Assembly: GCA_944324675.1 (NCBI GenBank) | Contig: CALUXE010000002.1 | Location: 124,001 to 188,000, forward strand | DNA length: 64,000 bases | Reading direction: 5' to 3' | Source of the DNA: an uncultured Elusimicrobiales bacterium | Lineage (GTDB): Bacteria > Elusimicrobiota > Elusimicrobia > Elusimicrobiales > Elusimicrobiaceae | Translations under genes and position numbers: made by a program | In this document: positions 25,401 through 33,000 of the stretch, piece by piece | Layout of the letters: each line of letters starts with the position of its first letter | Position numbering within the stretch: position 1 is the first letter of the stretch | The notes under the pieces: generated by a model | What the model was told of the DNA's origin: nothing | The model's input: the letters and a program-made list of their open reading frames with translations, nothing else | Databases searched by the model: none

Positions 25401-25561
25401 TTGTGAGGCGCGAAGGTTTGCAAAGCGAAGATAAAATCTTCCATCTCCTGCTCGTCTTGGCAGACAAAAAGGGTATTTGCGACGCCCTCTTTATTGAGTT
25501 TGTCAGCTATTAAAAAAGCCGCGGCCGAAATATTAGGCAGCAATATATTCTTTATCGACAT
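22412..25561 (-). CDS. mfd: Transcription-repair coupling factor Mfd
   Basis: 1049 aa, shorter than the usual ~1150. The order is an N-terminal UvrB-like module, the RNA-polymerase interaction domain (GDYIVHQEHGIGRYQGM, about residue 350), then the RecG-like translocase with Walker A GDVGFGKTE, DEEH box IIDEEHRFGVKQ, TATPIPRTL and QLRGRIGRS, and the TRCF C-terminal domain. It removes stalled RNA polymerase and recruits UvrA. No ribosome site precedes the ATG. A terminator for the upstream gene lies 14 nt before it. Confidence 0.97.
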   Translation of the reverse strand: MSIKNILLPNISAAAFLIADKLNKEGVANTLFVCQDEQEMEDFIFALQTFAPHKDFIFPLIGEDKYSLSAGLYDIFTSDKPVAAAALYSACAKELPGKKDFSDGIINLNIAQTITRGDLLFKLEKYGYERADFTEKSAQYAVRGSVVDIFSPNYESPCRIYFSGNMISTLSLFDIETQNTKENLESYAVSPLAFEKTPSNLANWTKDFDVFLYNPPEQASSLLPQAQTAFYNLPVEGFEDGGLKQNTSLNADFKLFDSLAGERLREGYSLKLYCLNMGELRRLQEVFADYENLRKIPLLIAPLREGFYSPKEKFIIYTSTQVLNRTYRGSSLIKKFDSNQAKHIRFKELETGDYIVHQEHGIGRYQGMKTLMNDGLPVDCLIIEYKRGEKLYIPVSDFRKIQKYIGLKGKAPRISSLSGNAWREVKKRVKEDAQKTAKEILRLEALRRANKAQELFGDDRLEREFADSFPYEQTPDQTKAIEEIMADLIQPRPMDRVLIGDVGFGKTEVAMRAALRAALSGTQVLVLVPTTVLAAQHYKTFTQRMAAFPVTIEMLCRFQTKKEQKDIVGRIKKGLVDIAIGTHRLLSKDVDFKNLGLCIIDEEHRFGVKQKEKIKAKSLGVHTLMLSATPIPRTLNQSLSSLREMSIIQTPPQGRMSIKTRVLPYSDELVTTAIREEIARGGQVFYLYNKVETMQEKLAYLQKLLPEVRICAAHGQMDERSLENTLWDFYNKRYDVLLASTIIESGLDVTNANTLIIENAQDFGLAQLYQLRGRIGRSTNKAFCYLLHPQWLLKRKEEEVEYSVDSFFGKIAKKKKDVNDEARKRLSAIMEFSELGSGFKLALRDLEIRGGGELLGVRQHGYVNEVGLSLYCDLVANEVKRLKGIPVARTLYATTNFKVPAYIPPDYMPNDSERLRYYKEFMVSDYEGKKLLLAKLENMAGKAPKELLNLIEIMQLSMDAGKINIRHIESGENFTEFFFTRTFKIPEHSIGKLLEVFRQNLKFLPAPNGDGLRIYHKSGEPITQAKKLMAVLNAVMLGEQNANDAAQVK

Positions 25562-25574
25562 ATATTATAAAGAT

Positions 25575-25612
25575 AAAAAAACGCCCTTCCTTTCGGGATA
25601 AGGGCGCTTTTT
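25575..25612 (-). terminator. Rho-independent terminator after the PBP1A gene
   Basis: On the minus strand AAAAAGCGCCCTT pairs with AAGGGCG around CCCGAAAGG, followed by TTTTTTT. It lies between the PBP1A gene and mfd, so mfd needs its own promoter. Confidence 0.88.
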
Positions 25613-25623
25613 GAAATCTTTCC

Positions 25624-27744
25624 TTAGAAAGAGCTCGGTTCCGTCCCTTTCTTAAAGGCTTCCAGGAATTTGTTTTTGTCGCCCGGCAAAGCCAGCTTGC
25701 CAGTATCGGGATTGATAAAAGCAAAGGATATGCCGTCTGGTACCGGGAAGTCGTCCGCGGGTTCGTCTTTCAACACTTCCTGCATTATGGCCGTCCACCA
25801 CGGGGCTACCGCGCCTCCGCCGGTCCAGCGTCCGCTTTCCTGGGAGGTATCGTCATCGTATCCCATCCACGCGCCCGCCGCTATATTGGGCGTCATTCCT
25901 ATAAACCAGGTATCCCTGTGGCTTTGCGAGGTGCCCGTCTTGCCCGCCAAAGGTTTCTTTAGCACTCTGGCCGCGCCACCGGTGCCGCGCTGGACTACGC
26001 CTTTCATCATATTTATGAGTATAAAGGAATCCTGCGGGGAGAAGGCTTCTCTTTCATTCGGAATATGTTGCTCAAGCACGCGTCCGTTTTGGTCCTCCAC
26101 CCGCTCTATGGCGTATTCTTCCACGTAAATGCCGTTATTGGCGAAGGTGCTTAGCGCGCTTACAAGTTCGTCAAGGCTCATCACGGATACGCCCAAAGCC
26201 AAAGCGGGAGCGTTGGGCAAGGCGGATTTCACGCCCGCCCTTCTTGCCACGTTTATCGTGTTTCTTACGCCTACGGCGTCAATCAGGTTTACCGCCACGA
26301 GATTTTTGGAAAGCTCCAAAGCTCTCCTTAAAGTGGAAAATCCGGAAGATCCGCCGCCAAAGTTCCTCGGCGCCCAAACGTCAAAATCTTTGCTGTACAT
26401 AAAAGGCTGCGCCGCCAGCTGCAGAGAATATTGGTCTTTGGCTTCGTCAAATACGCGCCAGTTGGAGCCGTCGTAATAAAATACCATTTCCAAATCTTTT
26501 ACCATTGAAGAAGGCGTGTAACCTTTCTCTAAAGCGGCCATCCAGACAAAGGGTTTGAAAGCCGAGCCCGGCTGCCTTTTGGCTTGAGTCGCTCTGTTAA
26601 AGCGGGATTCTTCATAGTTCCTCCCGCCTACCATTATTCTTATGGCGCCCGTTTTGACGTCCCTGGCGAAAAAGGCTCCTTGCAGTTGGGGATATTCTTC
26701 CTGTTCCGGTTTTTCTTCGGAGGTTTGTTCCTCCTCGTTTTCGAGGTTTTCTTCCGAGGGGATATCTTCGTCTATAATTTCTATACCCAAATTCTTGGCT
26801 ATTTTTAAATCGTATTCGTGCAGGCGCTCGTTCATTATCTGCTCGGCGAGGGCCTGTTTTTCTATGTCTATGGTGGTATAGATGTTAAGGCCGCCTTTCC
26901 AGAAAGTATCCATTCCGTACTTGGGCTCCAGTATGCGCCTTACGTATTCGATAAAGTAGAGGCCTGGCTTTTCGTCGGCTTGTTTCTTTTCCGGCAAAGG
27001 TTCTTCTTTGGCGGCTTTGGCTTCATCTTCGGTTATAAAGCCCATTTCCAGCATGGAGTTTAACACCAAGGCCCTTCTTTGTTTCGCCATTTCCGGGTGC
27101 GCGAAAGGATTGTATCTGCTTGGCAGGGGAATTACTCCGACCAGCATTGCGCTTTCGCCCAGAGTCAATTCGCTCAAGTCTTTATTGAAATATTTTTTCG
27201 CGGCCGCTTTAACGCCGTAGGCTCCCTCGCCCAAATAAATTTCGTTAAGGTACATTTGCAGGATTTCCTGCTTGCTGAAAGCGCGTTCTATTTGTACGGA
27301 AAGGAAGATTTCCCTTATTTTCCTTATGATTTTCTTCTCTTTGGTTAAGAATACGCCCCTGGAAAGCTGCTGCGTCACCGTAGATCCGCCCTGTGCCGCT
27401 TTCCCTATCAAAAGATCGTTTATCAAAGCCCTCAGAATGCCTTTGAGAGAAAAACCGGCGTGTTTAAAGAAATTTCTATCCTCCATAGCTATTACGGCGT
27501 TTTGAATGTCTACGGGTATTTCGTCAAGCGGGACGAGTTGGCGTTTCTCTACGGAAAATTCGTAAATAAGATTATTGTTTTTGTCAAAAACTTTGGTGGT
27601 TAAAGAAGGGGAATATTCCTCAAGCTCATAAACGGGGGGGATACCCGATACGATATAGTATGTAACCGCCGCGGAAACAAATATGACGAACAGCGCCGCG
27701 CAGATAAAGGAAAGTATAAAAAACTTAGACTTGAATATATTCAT
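25624..27744 (-). CDS. Class A penicillin-binding protein (PBP1A-like)
   Basis: 706 aa bifunctional peptidoglycan synthase. It has one N-terminal membrane helix (residues about 7-33). The GT51 transglycosylase domain carries VIAMEDRNFFKHAG and GGSTVTQQLSRGVF. The transpeptidase domain carries the SxxK motif in QPGSAFKPF, an SKN motif (ELSKNLVAVN) and KTGTSQSHRDTW. Residues about 318-351, between the domains, form a strongly acidic Glu-rich insertion. No ribosome site precedes the ATG; a TATAAT lies 6 nt upstream. A terminator follows. Confidence 0.95.
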   Translation of the reverse strand: MNIFKSKFFILSFICAALFVIFVSAAVTYYIVSGIPPVYELEEYSPSLTTKVFDKNNNLIYEFSVEKRQLVPLDEIPVDIQNAVIAMEDRNFFKHAGFSLKGILRALINDLLIGKAAQGGSTVTQQLSRGVFLTKEKKIIRKIREIFLSVQIERAFSKQEILQMYLNEIYLGEGAYGVKAAAKKYFNKDLSELTLGESAMLVGVIPLPSRYNPFAHPEMAKQRRALVLNSMLEMGFITEDEAKAAKEEPLPEKKQADEKPGLYFIEYVRRILEPKYGMDTFWKGGLNIYTTIDIEKQALAEQIMNERLHEYDLKIAKNLGIEIIDEDIPSEENLENEEEQTSEEKPEQEEYPQLQGAFFARDVKTGAIRIMVGGRNYEESRFNRATQAKRQPGSAFKPFVWMAALEKGYTPSSMVKDLEMVFYYDGSNWRVFDEAKDQYSLQLAAQPFMYSKDFDVWAPRNFGGGSSGFSTLRRALELSKNLVAVNLIDAVGVRNTINVARRAGVKSALPNAPALALGVSVMSLDELVSALSTFANNGIYVEEYAIERVEDQNGRVLEQHIPNEREAFSPQDSFILINMMKGVVQRGTGGAARVLKKPLAGKTGTSQSHRDTWFIGMTPNIAAGAWMGYDDDTSQESGRWTGGGAVAPWWTAIMQEVLKDEPADDFPVPDGISFAFINPDTGKLALPGDKNKFLEAFKKGTEPSSF

Positions 27745-27805
27745 TATTTAATTATATCAATTTATGTAACTATAAAACATAATTGAAAATTAGTACAATA
27801 AAATT
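27745..27805. promoter_or_regulatory. Compact divergent promoter region between PBP1A and kinase genes
   Basis: Only 61 bp separate two divergent start codons. On the minus strand TATAAT (27751-27756) is 6 nt before the PBP1A ATG. On the plus strand TACAAT (27794-27799) is 6 nt before the kinase ATG. Neither gene has a ribosome site, which fits leaderless transcripts. No good -35 hexamer is visible. Confidence 0.5.
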
Positions 27806-28909
27806 ATGGATATTTGTAAGAAAAAAAATTCGCTCTGCTGCCGCGTGGGCAAGAAGGAGTTGGATTTTTCCTGCGCGCCGCAAAAGGAATTGCAGGAGGC
27901 TAGCCAATCCTCCGCTTCCAAATACACCTGCCTATATCTTTTGGACAGGAGCAACAAATGCGCTTTTATTTACGGCTGCGGCAATGAATTTCCTAAAAAT
28001 TTTAAGGATCAGGTAAAAAAAAGCGCCCTGCACGTGGATTCCCACAAGAAGGCTTTCGATAATCAAAAAATATCTTATGAATGGTTTTTGGACTCTTCGG
28101 ACAAAAAGCCCGAGTTGTACAGAACGATGCTAGTCCCCTTTGCGGAGGAAAACGGAGAAGTGGACAAGATTTTGGGCATAGTCAGAAAGGTTAATAAAAA
28201 ACCGGAAACGCAAAATTTGTCCTATTTGGTGGCGGAAGGCGAGGCGCCGAGCATGGTCCGGCTTTTGATGAATAATCGGGAAGCGGAAAAGAAGAAAATA
28301 GCCTCTCTTTTACACGACGAAATCGGCTCGGCCGCGGTAGTGATAAATTCTCTTCTGTCTATCCTTAAGGAAGACATAAAAGACGGCAAAAAGGCTCAAG
28401 CTCTTAAAGACGCGGGCAAGCTGCAAAAAGCGGTGGCAAGCTCCATGGAGAGAATGAAAAGAGCGATAATCAATTTAAGGCCGCCCCAGCTTGACGACGT
28501 CGGGCTGGACGCCGCCCTCAGGCATTTGGTCGACGGCGTTGCGGAAAGATCTTCTATTAAAATAGACTATAAATATGGAATAGAAGACGACGTAAATCTT
28601 TCCGACGGCGTCAAGACCGTATTGTTTAGAACGGTTCAAGAGGCTTTAAACAATGTGGTTAAGCATTCCAAAGCCGACAAGGTAAAAATAAGAGTCGACC
28701 GGGAAGGCGACAAAATTTTGCTGTCGGTTGAGGACAACGGTATCGGCTACGAGGAAGAGGGTAGCAAATCCGCCGACAAACTGGGGATACTGGGAATGAA
28801 AGAAAATATATCCTATATCGGCGGCAGTATGGCTATAGAAGGCAAACGCGGAAAGGGAACAAAAATAAAGGTTGTTTGCCCGATAATTTCATATAAGAGG
28901 TTTCTATGA
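27806..28909 (+). CDS. Soluble NarL-type sensor histidine kinase with cysteine-rich N terminus
   Basis: 367 aa, with no membrane segment, so cytoplasmic. The first 58 residues hold seven cysteines (4, 11, 12, 23, 42, 52, 58) and only one other is seen near the C terminus. The middle region may be a small PAS/GAF-like sensor. The kinase part is of the HisKA_3 type: phospho-acceptor H170 in LLHDEIGSAA, N-box EALNNVVKHSKA, G-box VEDNGIGYEE and LGILGMKENI. The known parallel is NreB, a soluble kinase that senses oxygen through an Fe-S cluster bound by four cysteines; the spacing here differs. The end overlaps the response regulator by 4 nt, so they form a pair. Confidence 0.9.
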   Translation: MDICKKKNSLCCRVGKKELDFSCAPQKELQEASQSSASKYTCLYLLDRSNKCAFIYGCGNEFPKNFKDQVKKSALHVDSHKKAFDNQKISYEWFLDSSDKKPELYRTMLVPFAEENGEVDKILGIVRKVNKKPETQNLSYLVAEGEAPSMVRLLMNNREAEKKKIASLLHDEIGSAAVVINSLLSILKEDIKDGKKAQALKDAGKLQKAVASSMERMKRAIINLRPPQLDDVGLDAALRHLVDGVAERSSIKIDYKYGIEDDVNLSDGVKTVLFRTVQEALNNVVKHSKADKVKIRVDREGDKILLSVEDNGIGYEEEGSKSADKLGILGMKENISYIGGSMAIEGKRGKGTKIKVVCPIISYKRFL

Positions 28910-29550
28910 TAAAAATAGCGATGGCTGATGATCACGTAATAGTACGCGATGGCATAAAAGCCGTAGTGGAGCGCAAAGGAAAGGATATGCGCCTTGTAGC
29001 GGATTTTTCAAACGGGAAGGACCTGCTTGAATTTGCCAAGAAGGAAGGCGCGGACGTATATTTGGTAGATGTTTCAATGCCTGTTTTAAACGGTATAGAA
29101 ACTGCTTACAAACTTCAGAAGGCGCAGCCTTCGTCCAAGGTTATAATGCTTAGCATGTACGATGACAGAATTACGGTGGAAAAATCGTTAAAAGCGGGAG
29201 CCAAAGGCTTTGTGGTAAAAGTAAGCGAAGCAGACGAGATTTTGGAAGCGATAAAAGCCGTGACGGAAGACAAGGTGTTTTTGTCTTCTTCCGTAAGAAG
29301 CTATTTTGAGAACGGGCTTCCCAGCGGCAAAATAAGCAGGGCGCGCCGCAGAAAACAGCTTACCCCAAAGGAAAAAGAGATTTTACAGCTGATAGCCGAG
29401 GGATACAGCAGCAAGCGCATGGCCGACGAATACGGTCTTTCCGTCAATACTATACATGTGCACCGCAACAATATAATGAGGAAGCTCAACATACACAAGC
29501 AGGCCGATCTTATAAGATACGCCATAAAAGAAGGCATAGCGCACATATAG
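28906..29550 (+). CDS. LuxR/NarL-family response regulator
   Basis: 214 aa. An N-terminal receiver has acidic pocket D8/D9, phospho-acceptor D55 (YLVDVSMPVLNG) and a lysine in FVVKVSEAD. A C-terminal LuxR helix-turn-helix (about residues 145-205) has LTPKEKEILQLIAEG and NTIHVHRNNIMRKL. It overlaps the kinase gene by 4 nt and is its cognate partner. DNA targets are unknown. rsmD follows directly. Confidence 0.95.
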   Translation: MIKIAMADDHVIVRDGIKAVVERKGKDMRLVADFSNGKDLLEFAKKEGADVYLVDVSMPVLNGIETAYKLQKAQPSSKVIMLSMYDDRITVEKSLKAGAKGFVVKVSEADEILEAIKAVTEDKVFLSSSVRSYFENGLPSGKISRARRRKQLTPKEKEILQLIAEGYSSKRMADEYGLSVNTIHVHRNNIMRKLNIHKQADLIRYAIKEGIAHI

Positions 29551-29551
29551 T

Positions 29552-30148
29552 ATGAGGATAATCGCCGGTACGGCCAGGGGCCGCAAAATATTTTCGGTAT
29601 CGAAGAACTTGCCCGTTAAACCGATATCGGACAGGATAAAGCAGTCGGTTTTTGACATAATCCGTCCGCGCATAACCGGCGCTATTATGCTGGATTTATT
29701 CGCGGGTACGGGTAATGTGTCGCTGGAGGCTTTGTCGCGAGGCGCGCTTAAGGCGGTTATGGTGGATAAGGAGCCGGCCTGCCTTAAAGCGCAAAGGCGT
29801 AATTTGGAGCATTTGGGCTTTGAAGACAGGGGTAAATCCCTAAAGGGCGATTTGCTCGCCAAAGATTTGGCTTGGCTCTACGCTTACAGCGAGGGCGAAG
29901 GCTACGACATTATTTTTATGGGTCCGCCGTACAGGGACATAAACAACAAGCCGCTAAAGTTTTCCGCCCCCGTTCTGGAAAAAGTGGCGCGGGCCAAACT
30001 TTTGGCCGATAACGGCATAATAATTTTGCAGCATCACAAGACGGAAGACTTTGCCGTACCGCCCTCGCTGGAAGTATACAGGGAAGAAAAATACGGCGAT
30101 ACTTTAGTGCACTTTCTGAGAAATAAAAATGATACCCAACAACCCTAA
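29552..30148 (+). CDS. rsmD: 16S rRNA guanine-N2 methyltransferase RsmD-like, altered motif IV
   Basis: 198 aa class I methyltransferase of the RsmD family. It shows the N-terminal RIIAGTARGRKI, the PISDRIKQSVFDII block, SAM-binding LDLFAGTGNVSLEALSRGA and the acidic VDKEP. RsmD methylates G966 of 16S rRNA. Motif IV, normally DPPY or DPPF, reads GPPY with G124 (codon GGT; a single base from GAT). The aspartate normally positions the guanine amino group, so activity may be lost or altered. It starts one base after the regulator stop and overlaps the next gene by 20 nt. Confidence 0.87.
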   Translation: MRIIAGTARGRKIFSVSKNLPVKPISDRIKQSVFDIIRPRITGAIMLDLFAGTGNVSLEALSRGALKAVMVDKEPACLKAQRRNLEHLGFEDRGKSLKGDLLAKDLAWLYAYSEGEGYDIIFMGPPYRDINNKPLKFSAPVLEKVARAKLLADNGIIILQHHKTEDFAVPPSLEVYREEKYGDTLVHFLRNKNDTQQP

Positions 30149-30866
30149 AGAATTAAATTATTCCAAAGTAAAGACATACAGGGATTGCCCGTACCTTTTC
30201 AAGCTAAAATATATAGACGGTAAAAGGGAGGGGCTTATCCCCGCGACGTCGCTCGGCGTTTCGATACACCGTACATTGGAAGCCTACCACGCGCAAAGCA
30301 ACGACCCGAGCGAACTGCTTAAATATTATAACCGCTATTGGCTGGGCGCGGGATATGGCAGCGCGGGCGAGCAGATGGAATATTATCTCAAGGGCAAGCG
30401 AATGTTGGAAATTTATGAGCAGAACGAATATGCCCGCGACACAACGATAGACGCTACGGAACGGGAATTTGTCTTCGAATATGAAGGGTGGCGTTTCCGC
30501 GGCAAGATAGACAGAATTGACCGTTTGCCGGACGGAGGCTGGGAAGTGATAGATTATAAAACGGATGCCGTAATGGACGATAACTTCGACATAAAAAATT
30601 CGCTCCAGCTGGGTATATACAGCATAGGCGCGCGGCGCGCGTGGAATATGCAAAAGGGCAAGGCGACGATATATTTTGTCGCCTTGGACAAGAAAATATC
30701 TGCCGATTTTTCCATTTTTGACGAGAAATTGATACTGGATACTTTTATTTTGGCGGGCGAAAGCATAGAAGCGGGCGAATTTGAGCCCGATACCCGCCAT
30801 TGTGGAAATTGTCTTATGAACAAGCGCTGTCCTTTCAGTATGAAAAAGGGGGAGGAGCAACAATGA
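30129..30866 (+). CDS. Stand-alone RecB/Cas4-like PD-(D/E)XK nuclease
   Basis: 245 aa. The order fits the RecB-type exonuclease domain: LNYSKVKTYRDCPYLFKLKY (first cysteine), GVSIHRTLEAYH, FRGKIDRID (catalytic Asp), WEVIDYKTD (D-x-K), the LQLGIYSIGA Q-motif and the C-terminal CGNCLMNKRC. The four cysteines (one N-terminal, three C-terminal) match the Fe-S cluster ligands of Cas4/AddB. There is no helicase domain and no CRISPR array or cas gene in the window. A housekeeping 5'-end processing or repair role is possible. It overlaps rsmD and the TPR gene. Confidence 0.85.
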   Translation: MIPNNPKELNYSKVKTYRDCPYLFKLKYIDGKREGLIPATSLGVSIHRTLEAYHAQSNDPSELLKYYNRYWLGAGYGSAGEQMEYYLKGKRMLEIYEQNEYARDTTIDATEREFVFEYEGWRFRGKIDRIDRLPDGGWEVIDYKTDAVMDDNFDIKNSLQLGIYSIGARRAWNMQKGKATIYFVALDKKISADFSIFDEKLILDTFILAGESIEAGEFEPDTRHCGNCLMNKRCPFSMKKGEEQQ

Positions 30867-32809
30867 AATTTTTTGCGGGTCTTATCATCGGGATATTGCT
30901 GTGCTTGGCTTTGATCGGGTTCGGCGGATATTATCTGCTTGGCGAATTGAAGAATATGGGGCAGACGCAGAAGGCTGCTTACGCGCAGAATACCGCGGCG
31001 GCGGATCCCGCGCAGGAGGCGCTTAGACAGGCTTTGGAATCTTTCAACGCCGCTTCCGATCCGCGGGATATGATTGCGGGATTGGATAGGATAATAAGCC
31101 TCCGCCCCGATGAGCCGCAAGCCTATGCGGCCAAGGCGGCCCTGCTGATGAACCAAGGCGATTATCAAGGCGCGCTTTACAACTATAACAAGGCTTTGTC
31201 TTTGAATCCCAATTCGGCCGATTTATATTTGGGCAGAGCCACCGCTTTAATGATGAACGGCGATTATGAACGCGCCAATATGGACTTGAGTACGGCTTTG
31301 AATTTAAATCCCAACTTGGCGCAGGCCTATTATAACAGGGGCGTGAGCAATATCAATTTAGCCAGAATAAGGCCCGCGATGGCAGATTTTGCGCAGGCAC
31401 AAAAACTGTTTGCCTCCGCGGGCGACAGGGCAAATTATATGCAGGCCGCCCAAGCGTTGAACTTAATCAAGACTCAAAGCGCGGCTTTAAATAAAAATTC
31501 GGCCGCGGCAAAGGCGGATATGGCTAAAGCGGCGAAGGAACTGAGGGTTTCTTCTTCCCCCGCGGCAGACCGAAATACGGCGGCTAAACTAAAAAGCGAA
31601 CTTACCCGCAGCTTGAGCGGCATATCCGCGGGGCTGAAAAACAGCGACAATAAAAATATGCTGCAAAAATTCAAACAAGTGTCGGCGGGCTTGAATTCGG
31701 GGGAAGTCGACCCGGGCGATTTTAATTCCTTCCTTAATTCCGCTTCCCGTAAAATGGCGCAGGAACAAAGCGGAGGCAAGAAAAATCTTTTGGATTATAC
31801 CGCCGCCGCCAAAGAAAAGATGGCAAAGGGCGATTATCAGGGCGCGGCGGCGGATTTGGATAAGGCGATAGAAATGTCTTCAAATCCGTCAAGTTTATAC
31901 GCGCAGCGCGCGGCGCTCAATATGCAAAATAAAAACTATAAAGCCGCGTATGAGGATTATTCCAAAGCGATAGAGTCCGATAAAAATAACGCTTCGGCTT
32001 TGTTGAACAGAGCGAAATTGCTTTCGTCAATGGGCAACAACAAAGCCGCCGCCGCGGACGCGGACGCGGCAAAAGCTTTGTACGAACAACAGGGCAATAA
32101 AGAGGGCGCCATACAGGCGGAAAATATTTCCAATTTGGCGCGCGGGGTAAACACACAGAAAAGGAGCGTCAGGGACGGCATATCGGAGGCTCTTTTCAAA
32201 GACGCTTCCAACGCCTACGCCAGCGGGAACTACCAAGAATCTTTAAATAAATTCAACGAGCTGGCCCAGCGCCAACCAGATGTGCCTGAGGTCTATTATA
32301 ACAGAGCGATAGTCAATGCGGCGGCGGGTAATAAAGAGGCGGCATTAAAAGATTACAGACAAGCTTCGGCGATGAACCCGAACTTGCCCGACGCGCGCAT
32401 CGGCGCGGCTTCCATACTTATGGAGCAGGGCAAAGGCGAGGAAGCTATTAAGGAAATAAACGCCGCGCTTGAAATCAATCCGAACATGCCTTCGGCTTAC
32501 AGAATGAGAGGTATACAGACGCTTCAAGGCGGCGAGGCTCAAAAAGCGGTGGAGGATTTCTCAAAAGCCATAGAGTTGGATAATAAAGATGGGGCAAGCT
32601 ACTTCTCCAGAGCGTTGGGCTATGCCCAACAGGGAAATTTCGATAGGGCTAGGGCGGATTTCGTCAAGGCCAATTCACTTGCGGCCGAGCAGGGTAACCA
32701 AGAGCTGCTAAATGAAGTCGCCAAATACCAGAAAATACTTGAAGATGCTGTACAACAACAGGCCCGGCAGACGCAGCAGCAGGCCCAACAGCAAGTTCCT
32801 AGGCAGTGA
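30863..32809 (+). CDS. Membrane-anchored TPR protein
   Basis: 648 aa. The frame is open from 30800, but the ATG at 30863 has a strong GGAGGAG ribosome site and overlaps the nuclease stop (ATGA), and it gives an N-terminal membrane anchor (FFAGLIIGILLCLALIGFGG). Two blocks of tetratricopeptide repeats, about residues 70-205 and 310-620, flank an Ala/Lys/Ser-rich region (about 210-300). Typical repeat text is AYYNRGVSNINLA and YFSRALGYAQQGNFDRA. The end is Gln-rich. It is probably a periplasmic or membrane scaffold; the partner is not known. A terminator follows. Confidence 0.85.
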   Translation: MKFFAGLIIGILLCLALIGFGGYYLLGELKNMGQTQKAAYAQNTAAADPAQEALRQALESFNAASDPRDMIAGLDRIISLRPDEPQAYAAKAALLMNQGDYQGALYNYNKALSLNPNSADLYLGRATALMMNGDYERANMDLSTALNLNPNLAQAYYNRGVSNINLARIRPAMADFAQAQKLFASAGDRANYMQAAQALNLIKTQSAALNKNSAAAKADMAKAAKELRVSSSPAADRNTAAKLKSELTRSLSGISAGLKNSDNKNMLQKFKQVSAGLNSGEVDPGDFNSFLNSASRKMAQEQSGGKKNLLDYTAAAKEKMAKGDYQGAAADLDKAIEMSSNPSSLYAQRAALNMQNKNYKAAYEDYSKAIESDKNNASALLNRAKLLSSMGNNKAAAADADAAKALYEQQGNKEGAIQAENISNLARGVNTQKRSVRDGISEALFKDASNAYASGNYQESLNKFNELAQRQPDVPEVYYNRAIVNAAAGNKEAALKDYRQASAMNPNLPDARIGAASILMEQGKGEEAIKEINAALEINPNMPSAYRMRGIQTLQGGEAQKAVEDFSKAIELDNKDGASYFSRALGYAQQGNFDRARADFVKANSLAAEQGNQELLNEVAKYQKILEDAVQQQARQTQQQAQQQVPRQ

Positions 32810-32836
32810 CAAGAGAAGCGGTTGAATTTCAAAAAT

Positions 32837-32873
32837 ATCGGGCAAGTTTTTGGCTTGCCCGATTTGTTTTTTT
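32837..32873 (+). terminator. Rho-independent terminator after the TPR gene
   Basis: A 10-bp stem (ATCGGGCAAG with CTTGCCCGAT) followed by TTGTTTTTTT. It ends the operon that starts with the kinase gene. Confidence 0.9.
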
Positions 32874-32964
32874 CTAAGTTGTGGGAAAGCAGTATCTTCA
32901 GTAAAGAATCGTTTCGCGGCCGTTTTATTGTCCGCTGCGCTTAGTGTTAAGCAGTGGAAGGCAT

Positions 32965-32993
32965 TTGGCTAAATAACATTAAAAATATAAAAT
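32965..32993 (+). promoter_or_regulatory. Promoter of the TM0106-family gene
   Basis: TTGGCT (32965-32970), a 17-nt spacer, then TAAAAT (32988-32993) 7 nt before the ATG at 33001. No ribosome site is present, so the mRNA is probably leaderless. The rest of the 191-bp gap (32810-33000) holds the terminator and nothing else I can identify. Confidence 0.55.
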
Positions 32994-33000
32994 ATATTAA

